DNA of 5,672 nucleotides from contig VFZQ01000394.1 of the NCBI GenBank assembly GCA_016871135.1, positions 1-5,672 of the forward strand. The letters run 5' to 3'. The notes below the pieces were generated by a model, which ran no database searches, was not told the DNA's origin, and was given only the letters and a program-made list of their open reading frames with translations. Made by a program: the position numbers and the translations under genes. This DNA comes from Acidobacteriota bacterium (GTDB taxonomy: Bacteria; Acidobacteriota; Terriglobia; Bryobacterales; Bryobacteraceae). Within the stretch, counting starts at the first letter, position 1. The number at the start of each line of letters is the position of its first letter. Shown here piece by piece: positions 1 to 5,672 of the stretch.

Positions 1-92
1 CCTCGCGACGAAGCGATCAAAATTCCGATGAGCGCGCCGGCAATCGGCAGCCCAACGGCCAACAAGTTCCAAAACGGTGGTTTCGGCCCCAT
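1..92 (-). CDS. Hypothetical membrane protein, 5' part only
   Basis: The first 30 codons of a minus-strand gene are present; the rest lies beyond the left edge. The peptide opens MGPKPPFW and continues with a hydrophobic stretch, NLLAVGLPIAGALIGILIA, long enough to cross the membrane once, then SSR. A short charged, proline-rich head followed by a membrane helix suggests an inner-membrane protein or an uncleaved anchor. The ATG at 92 is the only start in this frame: upstream the frame is open for about a dozen codons with no ATG, GTG or TTG before a TGA. No convincing ribosome binding site precedes it. The gene is divergent from the TonB-dependent receptor, with about 100 bases between their starts. 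Family and function cannot be told from 30 residues. Support is the hydrophobic pattern and the divergent layout, so a chance ORF remains possible. Confidence 0.5.
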   Translation of the reverse strand, partial: MGPKPPFWNLLAVGLPIAGALIGILIASSR

Positions 93-122
93 ATACCGAC
101 AGGCGTCAACAGCTCGCCACGA

Positions 123-151
123 TTGTCATGTCCGAACAGGGGGACTATTTG
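123..151 (+). promoter_or_regulatory. Weak candidate promoter for the receptor operon
   Basis: TTGTCA (123-128) matches the sigma-70 -35 consensus at five of six bases. Seventeen bases later comes TATTTG (146-151), a poor -10 match. TACGAT at 153-158 is an alternative -10 but lacks a well-spaced -35. The position, 40-70 bases before the receptor start in a divergent intergenic region, is where a promoter should be. Sigma-factor preferences in this organism are unknown, so this is only a candidate. Confidence 0.2.
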
Positions 152-178
152 TTACGATAGAACCCTCTTTGGAAACTC

Positions 179-183
179 AGGAG
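179..183 (+). promoter_or_regulatory. Ribosome binding site of the receptor gene
   Basis: AGGAG ends ten bases before the ATG at 194. It is a good Shine-Dalgarno match at slightly long but acceptable spacing. Together with the signal peptide that begins directly at this ATG, it fixes the receptor start. Confidence 0.65.
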
Positions 184-193
184 ATCTTCAGAC

Positions 194-3100
194 ATGAGAA
201 CAATTTTTTCACTAGCCCTCGCGCTAGCAGTTACTTCCGCGCTCGTTGAAGCACAGGACCTGCGCGGAACCGTTCGCGGAACGGTTTACGACTCGAGCGG
301 CGGTGTTGTCGCCGGAGCGAAGCTAACGCTTCGTAACATCAACACAAACGTCGCGGTCGACCGCGACTCCAGCGCCACCGGCGCTTATGTCTTCGACTTT
401 GTTAGCCCCGGCACCTATTCTCTTGTCGTTGGCATGCAAGGCTTCCGCGGCTTCCAACAGGACAACATCCTGGTACAGACGCGCTCCGACATCACCGTCG
501 ACGCCAAGCTCGAGGTCGGCGCCGTCAACGAAACCGTGCGTGTCGAAGCCGCGCCGGTCACGGTGCAGTTCACCAAGACCACGATGGAAACGACGCTCGA
601 TACGAAAATGTCGAACTCGCTGCCGATCATTCACCGCAACCCGTTCCTGTTGCTGCAACTCGATCCGCAGGTGACCTTCACCTCGACCTCGCAGGAGCAA
701 AGCCCGTTCCACCACTGGGCCGGCTCGCGGCTTGACGTCGGCGGCGGCACGCAACTGAAAAACGACATCCTGGTCGACGGATCGCCCAACACCTGGGGGC
801 CAAAAACGAACTACGTTCCCCCGATGGACGCGGTGTCGGAATTGAACGTGCAGCAAAACGCGACCGACGCCGAATACGGCCACTCCGCCGGCGGCATCGT
901 GTCCCTGCAAATGAAGTCCGGTTCCAACGACTGGCACGGAACCGTCTACTACTTCGGACGCAATCCCAAACTAAACGCCCGGCCCGATTCGACGACGCCG
1001 ACGCCCTCGCTCATCCGCCACAACGTGTGGGGCGTGACCTCGGGCAATCCGATCGTCAAGAACAAGCTCTTCAACTACATCGCCTACGAAGGCCAGAACC
1101 TGCGCGAGCCGATCAACCTCATTAAGACGCTGCCGACCGCGCGCGAACGCACCGGCGACTTCTCGCAGACCATGTTCCTCGACGCCGGCCGTACCGGTAT
1201 GAAACCGATCTTCGACCCATGGACGACGCAGACCAGCGGCGCCAACGTCACACGCATGCCCTTCCCCGGCAACGTCATTCCGCGCGCGCAGATGGACCCG
1301 GTTTCGTTGCGTTTCCTGAACGATATCTGGGCGCCCAACGGCCCCGGCGACGACATCACGCAGGTCAACAACTACCGATTGACGTTCGCGCGCGTGTACG
1401 ACTATTACAACTGGTCAAACCGCACCGACTGGAATGTCAACGACAAGTGGAAGATCTTCGGCCGCTTCTCGCGTTATCACACCAACGTCGCCTCGCCGAA
1501 TCCGGCGGGGACGCCCGCGGGTTCGACCGGTGGCTCCGAGCGCAACTCGATGACCGCTGTCGGCGATGCCGTTTGGACGATGAACGCCAACACCGTCGTC
1601 AGCTTCCGCGGTTCGTATGGAAAACCGGTCGATCGCTTCATCGACCCCATCGCCGAGATCAAATCGTTCGGCGACTTCTTCCCGCAGAATCCGACTTTCT
1701 TCGACAGCTACGCCAAGTCGCTGCCGGTGACCTACTATCCTGGCCTCAATCTCGGCGGGGGATTTGGGCGCGGCGGCTACTGGTATTCGGCGCCCGACTT
1801 CTGGAACGGCCAAGGCAAGATTTCCCGGAACGTCGGCCGCCACTATTTGAAGATGGGCGGCGAGTTTCGGCGTTATCGCGGCAACTCCTCCCTGCCACAA
1901 CCGTTGCAGTTCTCGTTCCCGGCCGCGAACACCGCCAACACGTACATCAACACCAACACGCGGCTGAGCGGCAGCGAGTGGGCGACGTTCCTCCTCGGCG
2001 CGATTGGCGACAACTCGCGGGCGAGAAACGTTCCGGCGCTGCTGGCGCGGAACTACTTCTACGGCTTCTACCTGCAGGACGACTTCAAGCTCTCGCAAAA
2101 CATCACGCTCAACCTCGGTCTGCGCTGGGAGTACGACACACCCATCGTCGACCGCGACGGCCGTCTCTCTCGCACGCTCGATCTGACCAATCCGATCCCC
2201 GAGTTCCAAGGCGCCAACGCGCCCAACCTTGGCACTCAGGTAATGGCGATTCGCCGCACCGCGCCCCAGTACAACGGCGCTTGGATTCACACGCCCGGCG
2301 CCGGCGACGGGGCCTATTCGAATTCGAAGCTGGGCTTCCAGCCGCGCTTCGGCTTGGCTTGGCGTCTGTCGGACCGCATGTCGTTCCGCGCCGGCTATTC
2401 GCGTTACGCGATCATGCCGTCGGTTGACATCGAAGGCGGCATCAACCTGAACGACGTTGTGCCGTATCCGGGCTATCAGCAGGACTCCTTCCCGCTGCCG
2501 ACCGTGCAGGGCGTTCCCGCCGCGCGTTTCTCCAATCCGTGGCCGTCCACGAATCCGTTGACGCCGCCGGTCGAGAAGCGCCTCGGCCGCTATACCGAAC
2601 TCGGTTCAACGGCGCAGTCGATCATTTGGAATCAAAATCTCGGCACGTCGTACAACGACCGCTTCAGCTTCAGCCTGCAGCGGCAGTTGCCGAGCCAGAT
2701 CGTGGTCGATGCAACGTACTTCATGAGCTTCGGCTTTAACCAGCGCTATCAACAGCAGTTGAATAACATCGATCCGCGATTCGGATTCCAGTTCCAGAAC
2801 GCGGTCAACGCGCAGGTTCCGAATCCGTTCTTCAACGTGTTGCCGTTTGACAAGTTCCCTGGCGGCCTGCGCAACGTGCGCAACGCGGCGGTCAACGATC
2901 TGCTCCGGCCGTATCCGCACTATGGACCCATTACGATGTGGAACGCCGAAGGCGTTTATCGTTCCTACCGCTCGATTCAGTTCAAAGCCCAGCGGCCGTT
3001 CGTGAACGGCTTCAACTTCCTGATCGGCTACAACTACAACAACGCCCGCAACGACGAGTTCTTCCCCGATGGCGTGCAGGTGTTCCTCAACAATCTCTCG

Positions 3101-3628
3101 TTGCAGGACTCGCCCAACGCACGGCACAAGTTCAACATCGGCGGTATCTACGAACTGCCGTTTGGCAAAGGCCGGAAGTACGCGTCATCAATGAACAAGG
3201 GAACCAACCTGGTGCTCGGCGGCTGGGCGCTCAGCGGCATCTATCAACAAGTGAGCGGCGAGTTCCTTCGCATGCCGGCGGCCCTTGTCTCCGGCAATCC
3301 GGCGATCTCGAATCCCACGCGCGACCGCTGGTTCGACACAACAAAGGTCACGCGGCAGCCGGCCTTTACGCAACGAACCAATCCGTTGCAGTTCTCTGGA
3401 TTCAACGGGCCGGGCGTGGTTTCGCTCGATCTGACATTGGGCAAGGAGTTCCAGTTCAAAGAGAAGTACGCCTTTGAAATCAAGCTGGAATCCTACAACC
3501 TGCCGAACACCTTCAACGGCGCGAATCCGCAGTTGAATCCGGATAGCTCATTGTTCGGCCGCGTGACCGGCCAGCGCAATACCTACTTCGGGCGCCAATT
3601 CCAGTACACAAGTCGTATACGCTGGTAG
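194..3628 (+). CDS. TonB-dependent receptor with carboxypeptidase-regulatory-like N-domain (Oar-like)
   Basis: Predicted outer-membrane receptor that imports a ligand using TonB/ExbBD energy; the ligand cannot be read from the sequence. Residues 1-20 form a signal peptide (MRTIF, hydrophobic core, VEA before Q21). Residues about 25-107 are a carboxypeptidase-regulatory-like beta-sandwich (RGTVYDSSGGVVAGAKL; GAYVFDFVSPGTYSLVV). The plug spans about 120-250, with DILVDG near 191 and the family hallmark AEYGHSAGGIVSLQMKSGS at about 226-244. The barrel follows and carries strings typical of large acidobacterial receptors: PTARERTGDFS (about 314), PFPGNVIPRAQMDPVS (about 356), LGLRWEYD (about 641), RHKFNIGGIYELPFGKGR (about 977-995), and a C-terminal strand ending R-I-R-W. 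A terminal aromatic residue is the usual outer-membrane assembly signal. The length of 1144 residues is normal for this group and the frame is intact. The region before the plug (ETVRVEAAPV, about 113-122) may act as the TonB box; this is inference. The gene is immediately followed by, and probably cotranscribed with, the propeller gene. The family call is firm; the substrate is unknown. Confidence 0.95.
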   Translation: MRTIFSLALALAVTSALVEAQDLRGTVRGTVYDSSGGVVAGAKLTLRNINTNVAVDRDSSATGAYVFDFVSPGTYSLVVGMQGFRGFQQDNILVQTRSDITVDAKLEVGAVNETVRVEAAPVTVQFTKTTMETTLDTKMSNSLPIIHRNPFLLLQLDPQVTFTSTSQEQSPFHHWAGSRLDVGGGTQLKNDILVDGSPNTWGPKTNYVPPMDAVSELNVQQNATDAEYGHSAGGIVSLQMKSGSNDWHGTVYYFGRNPKLNARPDSTTPTPSLIRHNVWGVTSGNPIVKNKLFNYIAYEGQNLREPINLIKTLPTARERTGDFSQTMFLDAGRTGMKPIFDPWTTQTSGANVTRMPFPGNVIPRAQMDPVSLRFLNDIWAPNGPGDDITQVNNYRLTFARVYDYYNWSNRTDWNVNDKWKIFGRFSRYHTNVASPNPAGTPAGSTGGSERNSMTAVGDAVWTMNANTVVSFRGSYGKPVDRFIDPIAEIKSFGDFFPQNPTFFDSYAKSLPVTYYPGLNLGGGFGRGGYWYSAPDFWNGQGKISRNVGRHYLKMGGEFRRYRGNSSLPQPLQFSFPAANTANTYINTNTRLSGSEWATFLLGAIGDNSRARNVPALLARNYFYGFYLQDDFKLSQNITLNLGLRWEYDTPIVDRDGRLSRTLDLTNPIPEFQGANAPNLGTQVMAIRRTAPQYNGAWIHTPGAGDGAYSNSKLGFQPRFGLAWRLSDRMSFRAGYSRYAIMPSVDIEGGINLNDVVPYPGYQQDSFPLPTVQGVPAARFSNPWPSTNPLTPPVEKRLGRYTELGSTAQSIIWNQNLGTSYNDRFSFSLQRQLPSQIVVDATYFMSFGFNQRYQQQLNNIDPRFGFQFQNAVNAQVPNPFFNVLPFDKFPGGLRNVRNAAVNDLLRPYPHYGPITMWNAEGVYRSYRSIQFKAQRPFVNGFNFLIGYNYNNARNDEFFPDGVQVFLNNLSLQDSPNARHKFNIGGIYELPFGKGRKYASSMNKGTNLVLGGWALSGIYQQVSGEFLRMPAALVSGNPAISNPTRDRWFDTTKVTRQPAFTQRTNPLQFSGFNGPGVVSLDLTLGKEFQFKEKYAFEIKLESYNLPNTFNGANPQLNPDSSLFGRVTGQRNTYFGRQFQYTSRIRW
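268..286 (+). repeat. Perfect 8-bp inverted repeat early in the receptor gene
   Basis: AACCGTTC and GAACGGTT flank a GCG loop. The stretch encodes part of the doubled peptide RGTVRGTV, so it is also close to a direct repeat (CGGAACCGTT / CGGAACGGTT). It lies about 75 bases into the gene, just after the signal-peptide codons. It may simply reflect the duplicated peptide motif; a role as an mRNA hairpin or binding site is unproven. Confidence 0.4.
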
Positions 3629-3629
3629 C

Positions 3630-5168
3630 GTGCTCGCACTCTTCGCACTCGCCGTAACGCCCGCGTTCACAGACGCGGGCGTTACGCTTTTAGGAGGGCC
3701 GTCGCGCGACGGCAAGTTCATCTCGATCGTCGAGAAGGGCGACCTAACGGTGCGCGAATTCGCGACCGGCGCGTCGAAGCGTCTGACCGCCGCGCCACCG
3801 AAGGAGTTTGCGTACTTCTCGGCGATCTCACGCGATTCGAAAAGCGTCGCCTACGCGTGGTTCAATAGCGAAGGCTTCTACGAACTGCGATCGATTCAAC
3901 TCGACGGAACCGGACAGAAGACGCTGTTCAAGAACGCCGAGGCCGGCTTTGTCCAGCCCTGCGCATGGACGCCCGATAACAAACAGGTCCTGACTCTGTT
4001 CTTTCGCAAGGACAATGTGAGTCAGATCGCGCTGGTGCCCGTCGATGGCGGCGCGCCGCGCGTGTTGAAGTCGCTTAACTGGGTCTATCCGAAGCGTATG
4101 GATATTTCGCCCGACGGCGAATGGCTGGTCTACGATTCGTTCGCGCCGGGGTCGACCAGCGAGCGGACGATCTATTTGCTGAAGCTCGATGGCTCGGCCG
4201 AAAAGCAGTTGATCAACGACACGGGCAATCATGTGTTCCCGCTGTTTTCGATCGACGGCAAGTCGGTGTACTTTTTGAGCGGCGACGATTTGGTCGAGCA
4301 GCCTTTGGCCGAAGGCGGCAAGCGGCGCATCGTTGAGCGCAAATTGGGGCGCGCGCTTCCGCTCGGTGTGACCGCGGACGGCAAACTCTACTACGGGCTG
4401 CGAACCGGCGTCTACGATGTCTTTCTCGCGTCGGTGGCCGATGCGGCGAAGACCGCCAAGCGTGTGTCCTTGCTCTATCCGAATCGCAATCTCTCGCCGG
4501 CGTTTTCGGCCGACGGCAAGCGGTTGGCCTATCTCTCGCGGCGCGGGAACGAGAATTTTGGGCAAGAGGCGCGCGTGGTGATCGTGCGCGATTTGGACTC
4601 CGACAAGGAGACCGAGTTGCCCGCGAAGATGGCGCATATCGAACGCGTCGTTTGGCGGCACGACGGAAAGGCGTTGTTGATGAGCGGCAGCGACGGGCGC
4701 GGCCGCGGCGGTTTGTTCGAGTTTGATTTGGCGACATCGCGCACAGCGCCGTTGGCCGCCGAGATCGGCGGGCCGTTTCGCGGCTTCGACGCGATCTCGA
4801 CCAAGGACGGGATCTTCTATAACGATGGCAAGAAGTTGCGGAAGCTCGATGGAACGGTGGTGTACGAAGGGCGAGACATCAAGTCGATCGCCGCGACCAG
4901 CGAAGGCGCGATCGGCGTCTACGATACCAACACCGTTGCGATGCCGGCCATCGGCCGGTTCATCGTAATGGAAGGTGTGACCGAACTGGTGAGCGGTGGC
5001 ACGCGGCTGCACGCGGTGCGAAACGGAACGCTGGTGAAACCGACAACGGATGAAAAGATTCCGCTGCCGGGGAACGTGCAGGCGGGCGTGTCGCTTTCGC
5101 CCGACGGCAAAACGCTGGCTTTGGCCGCGGGCCGCGAGGCCTCTGAAATTTGGGTCGTTAGTTGGTGA
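3630..5168 (+). CDS. Exported PD40/WD40-like (TolB-type) beta-propeller protein
   Basis: A 512-residue protein built almost wholly of PD40-type propeller blades. Blade signatures of the form (S/T)xDGKxxxY recur: SRDGKFISI (25), SRDSKSVAYAWF (67), TPDNKQVLTLFF (114), SPDGEWLVYDS (160), SIDGKSVYFLSG (207), TADGKLYYG (248), SADGKRLAYLSRRG (293), RHDGKALLMSG (343) and SPDGKTLALAAG (490). No catalytic domain is visible, so a binding or scaffold role is likelier than an enzyme; propellers of peptidases such as DPP-IV or tricorn look similar but carry an added hydrolase domain. The N-terminus LALFALAVTPAFTDA resembles a signal peptide with possible cleavage after A16, but it has no basic residue, which is unusual. 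The start is GTG one base after the receptor stop; no other start exists upstream in frame and no clear Shine-Dalgarno sequence is seen, so translational coupling is likely. The first codons contain a tandem repeat and a terminator-like hairpin. Inferred role: periplasmic partner of the receptor. No gene name is justified. Confidence 0.85.
   Translation: MLALFALAVTPAFTDAGVTLLGGPSRDGKFISIVEKGDLTVREFATGASKRLTAAPPKEFAYFSAISRDSKSVAYAWFNSEGFYELRSIQLDGTGQKTLFKNAEAGFVQPCAWTPDNKQVLTLFFRKDNVSQIALVPVDGGAPRVLKSLNWVYPKRMDISPDGEWLVYDSFAPGSTSERTIYLLKLDGSAEKQLINDTGNHVFPLFSIDGKSVYFLSGDDLVEQPLAEGGKRRIVERKLGRALPLGVTADGKLYYGLRTGVYDVFLASVADAAKTAKRVSLLYPNRNLSPAFSADGKRLAYLSRRGNENFGQEARVVIVRDLDSDKETELPAKMAHIERVVWRHDGKALLMSGSDGRGRGGLFEFDLATSRTAPLAAEIGGPFRGFDAISTKDGIFYNDGKKLRKLDGTVVYEGRDIKSIAATSEGAIGVYDTNTVAMPAIGRFIVMEGVTELVSGGTRLHAVRNGTLVKPTTDEKIPLPGNVQAGVSLSPDGKTLALAAGREASEIWVVSW
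3633..3650 (+). repeat. 9-nt tandem repeat in signal-peptide codons
   Basis: CTCGCACTC is followed directly by TTCGCACTC; eight of nine bases are identical. The units encode LAL and FAL, so gain or loss of a unit would keep the frame and only change the length of the hydrophobic core. It begins right after the GTG start and ends three bases before the inverted repeat. Confidence 0.6.
3653..3691 (+). terminator. Terminator-like hairpin inside the start of the propeller gene
   Basis: CGTAACGCCCGCG (3653-3665) and its exact reverse complement CGCGGGCGTTACG (3674-3686) enclose an 8-base loop, TTCACAGA, and are followed by CTTTT (3687-3691). A perfect 13-bp GC-rich stem with a short T run on the plus strand looks like an intrinsic terminator placed 25 bases after the receptor stop. 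The minus-strand flank is not T-rich, so it is oriented for the receptor transcript. It lies within the propeller coding sequence (codons 8-20) and would therefore act as a partial terminator or attenuator, lowering propeller expression relative to the receptor. The T run is short, so strength is uncertain; mRNA 3'-end protection is an alternative role. Confidence 0.5.
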
Positions 5169-5514
5169 TGTCGTGCGTGGTCGATTGCTCGCGGATCGGC
5201 TCGTAGACTTTGTACCACTCTTTTTGCGCGGGGCTGTCGGCGTAGGCCTTGAGCGCCTGCTCGCTCTTAAATTCCATGACGATGGCGTGGGTGTAGCCGG
5301 CGCCTTGGACTTTAATCGCTCGTGTCCAAACGCGGGCGATGCCCTTGTAGGTGTCGGCCAGCTTTTCCGCGCCGCGCAAGGCCGCGTCGATCTCTTCCTT
5401 CGTTGTACCTTGCTTCCAGCGGACGGTGACCACGTGGATCACGGTCTTGGGCCGCTTGGCCGCGGCGGTGAGAACGGCGCCTGCAAACGCGCCGATGGCA
5501 AATCTTCGGGTCAT
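5158..5514 (-). CDS. Dabb-domain (stress-responsive A/B barrel) protein with N-terminal export signal
   Basis: A 118-residue protein. Residues about 24-118 fit the Dabb dimeric alpha/beta-barrel fold: a first strand VIHVVTVRWKQG with His27, an acidic helix TKEEIDAALRGAEKLAD, a central strand YTHAIVMEFKSEQALKAYADS, and the closing helix and strand KEWYKVYEPIREQSTTHDI. Dabb proteins are ferredoxin-like barrels; a few are enzymes, but most have no known reaction, and no active site can be assigned here. Residues 1-19 (MTRRFAIGAFAGAVLTAAA) look like a twin-arginine or Sec signal, with two arginines then a weakly hydrophobic core; the RR-F spacing is not the canonical Tat motif. The ATG at 5514 is chosen over a TTG at 5541 because it places the RR signal at the very N-terminus, overlaps the previous gene's stop as ATGA, and has an AGAAG-like ribosome site just upstream. 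The 3' end overlaps the propeller gene tail to tail by 11 bases. Confidence 0.85.
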   Translation of the reverse strand: MTRRFAIGAFAGAVLTAAAKRPKTVIHVVTVRWKQGTTKEEIDAALRGAEKLADTYKGIARVWTRAIKVQGAGYTHAIVMEFKSEQALKAYADSPAQKEWYKVYEPIREQSTTHDITN

Positions 5515-5672
5515 TGTTTCTTCTTTCGAAAACCCGCCCAATGCTCGCAGACAACAATCGAGTTGGCGGGGTTGTTGGGATCGTACTTCATTAACGCCGT
5601 GCCGAGAAGTCTCTCGGGGGCGTCTGGGAGGACCGGCAGCAGTGTGCCGATCTCTTGCGACGTGTTGTAGCT
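5511..5672 (-). CDS. Unidentified protein, C-terminal 53 residues only
   Basis: An open minus-strand frame enters from the right edge and ends at a TGA (5513-5511) that shares ATGA with the start of the Dabb gene. This is the classic layout of two translationally coupled genes in one operon and supports this being a true coding end. The fragment begins SYNTSQEIGTLLPVLPDAPE, has a likely beta-strand NSIVVCEHWAGF, and ends in the basic tail RKKKQ. The YNT..EI..LL pattern is faintly like the C-terminal helix of class V aminotransferases (cysteine-desulfurase type), but about 36 further residues follow it, which is atypical, so no family is assigned. The 5' part lies outside the window. Confidence 0.6.
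   Translation of the reverse strand, partial: SYNTSQEIGTLLPVLPDAPERLLGTALMKYDPNNPANSIVVCEHWAGFRKKKQ

Noticed and set aside
28..249. Plus-strand ORF of 73 codons overlapping the receptor start
   Set aside because: It overlaps the well-supported receptor start and signal peptide in another frame, runs antisense to the hydrophobic minus-strand start at 92, and has no family-like sequence.
1627..1646. 7-bp inverted repeat GGTCGAT / ATCGACC
   Set aside because: Short, internal to the receptor coding sequence, no T run or context; expected by chance in GC-rich DNA.
1415..2290. Minus-strand ORF (291 codons) opposite the receptor
   Set aside because: Antisense shadow: no recognisable motif, while the opposite strand is a contiguous receptor barrel.
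3693..3698. AGGAGG after the hairpin, which could mark a downstream start for the propeller gene
   Set aside because: No ATG, GTG or TTG follows in frame at usable spacing, and starting there would remove the signal peptide and the first blade motif.
4944..4958. 6-bp inverted repeat CCGGCC-ATC-GGCCGG in the propeller gene
   Set aside because: GC-only short arms inside coding sequence with no T run; probably chance.
3828..5012. Long minus-strand ORF (394 codons) opposite the propeller gene
   Set aside because: Its Arg/His/Ala/Gln-rich composition is typical of the reverse complement of GC-rich coding DNA; the plus strand carries clear repeated propeller motifs.
5215..5235. T run (CTCTTTTTG) after the propeller gene as a possible terminator
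   Set aside because: No stable stem immediately upstream could be found, and it lies inside the Dabb coding sequence.
5050..5670. Plus-strand ORF (206 codons) at the right end
   Set aside because: It overlaps the end of the propeller gene in another frame and is antisense to the Dabb gene, whose domain pattern is clear.

Overview
The window looks like chromosomal DNA from an acidobacterium, probably of the Solibacter/Bryobacter type. This is inferred from gene content, not from a marker gene. The clues are a very large TonB-dependent receptor with an N-terminal carboxypeptidase-regulatory-like domain (a family greatly expanded in that phylum), a paired exported PD40 beta-propeller protein, a Dabb-domain protein with an export signal, and generally GC-rich coding sequence.

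Layout: positions 1-92 hold the 5' end of a minus-strand gene that begins with a membrane segment and runs off the left edge. A divergent intergenic stretch of about 100 bases (93-193) carries the ribosome binding site, and presumably the promoter, of the main operon. Positions 194-3628 encode the 1144-residue receptor. One base later, a GTG-started gene (3630-5168) encodes a 512-residue beta-propeller protein. On the opposite strand, 5514-5158 encodes a Dabb protein whose 3' end overlaps the propeller gene tail to tail by 11 bases. Its start overlaps (ATGA) the stop of a further minus-strand gene, of which only the last 53 codons are in the window.

How the genes may work together: the receptor should sit in the outer membrane and import an unknown ligand using TonB energy. 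The propeller protein is predicted to be exported and is tightly coupled to the receptor, so it may bind or sense the same ligand or help handle it in the periplasm. The two right-hand genes form a separate, convergent operon.

The main oddity is the receptor/propeller junction. The propeller gene starts with GTG and has no clear Shine-Dalgarno sequence. Its first 62 bases consist almost entirely of a 9-nt tandem repeat followed by a perfect 13-bp terminator-like hairpin and a short T run. This could be an attenuator built into the signal-peptide codons. I see no CRISPR array, tRNA or rRNA, insertion sequence, or evident new defence or mobile system. Most of the window is ordinary acidobacterial gene content.
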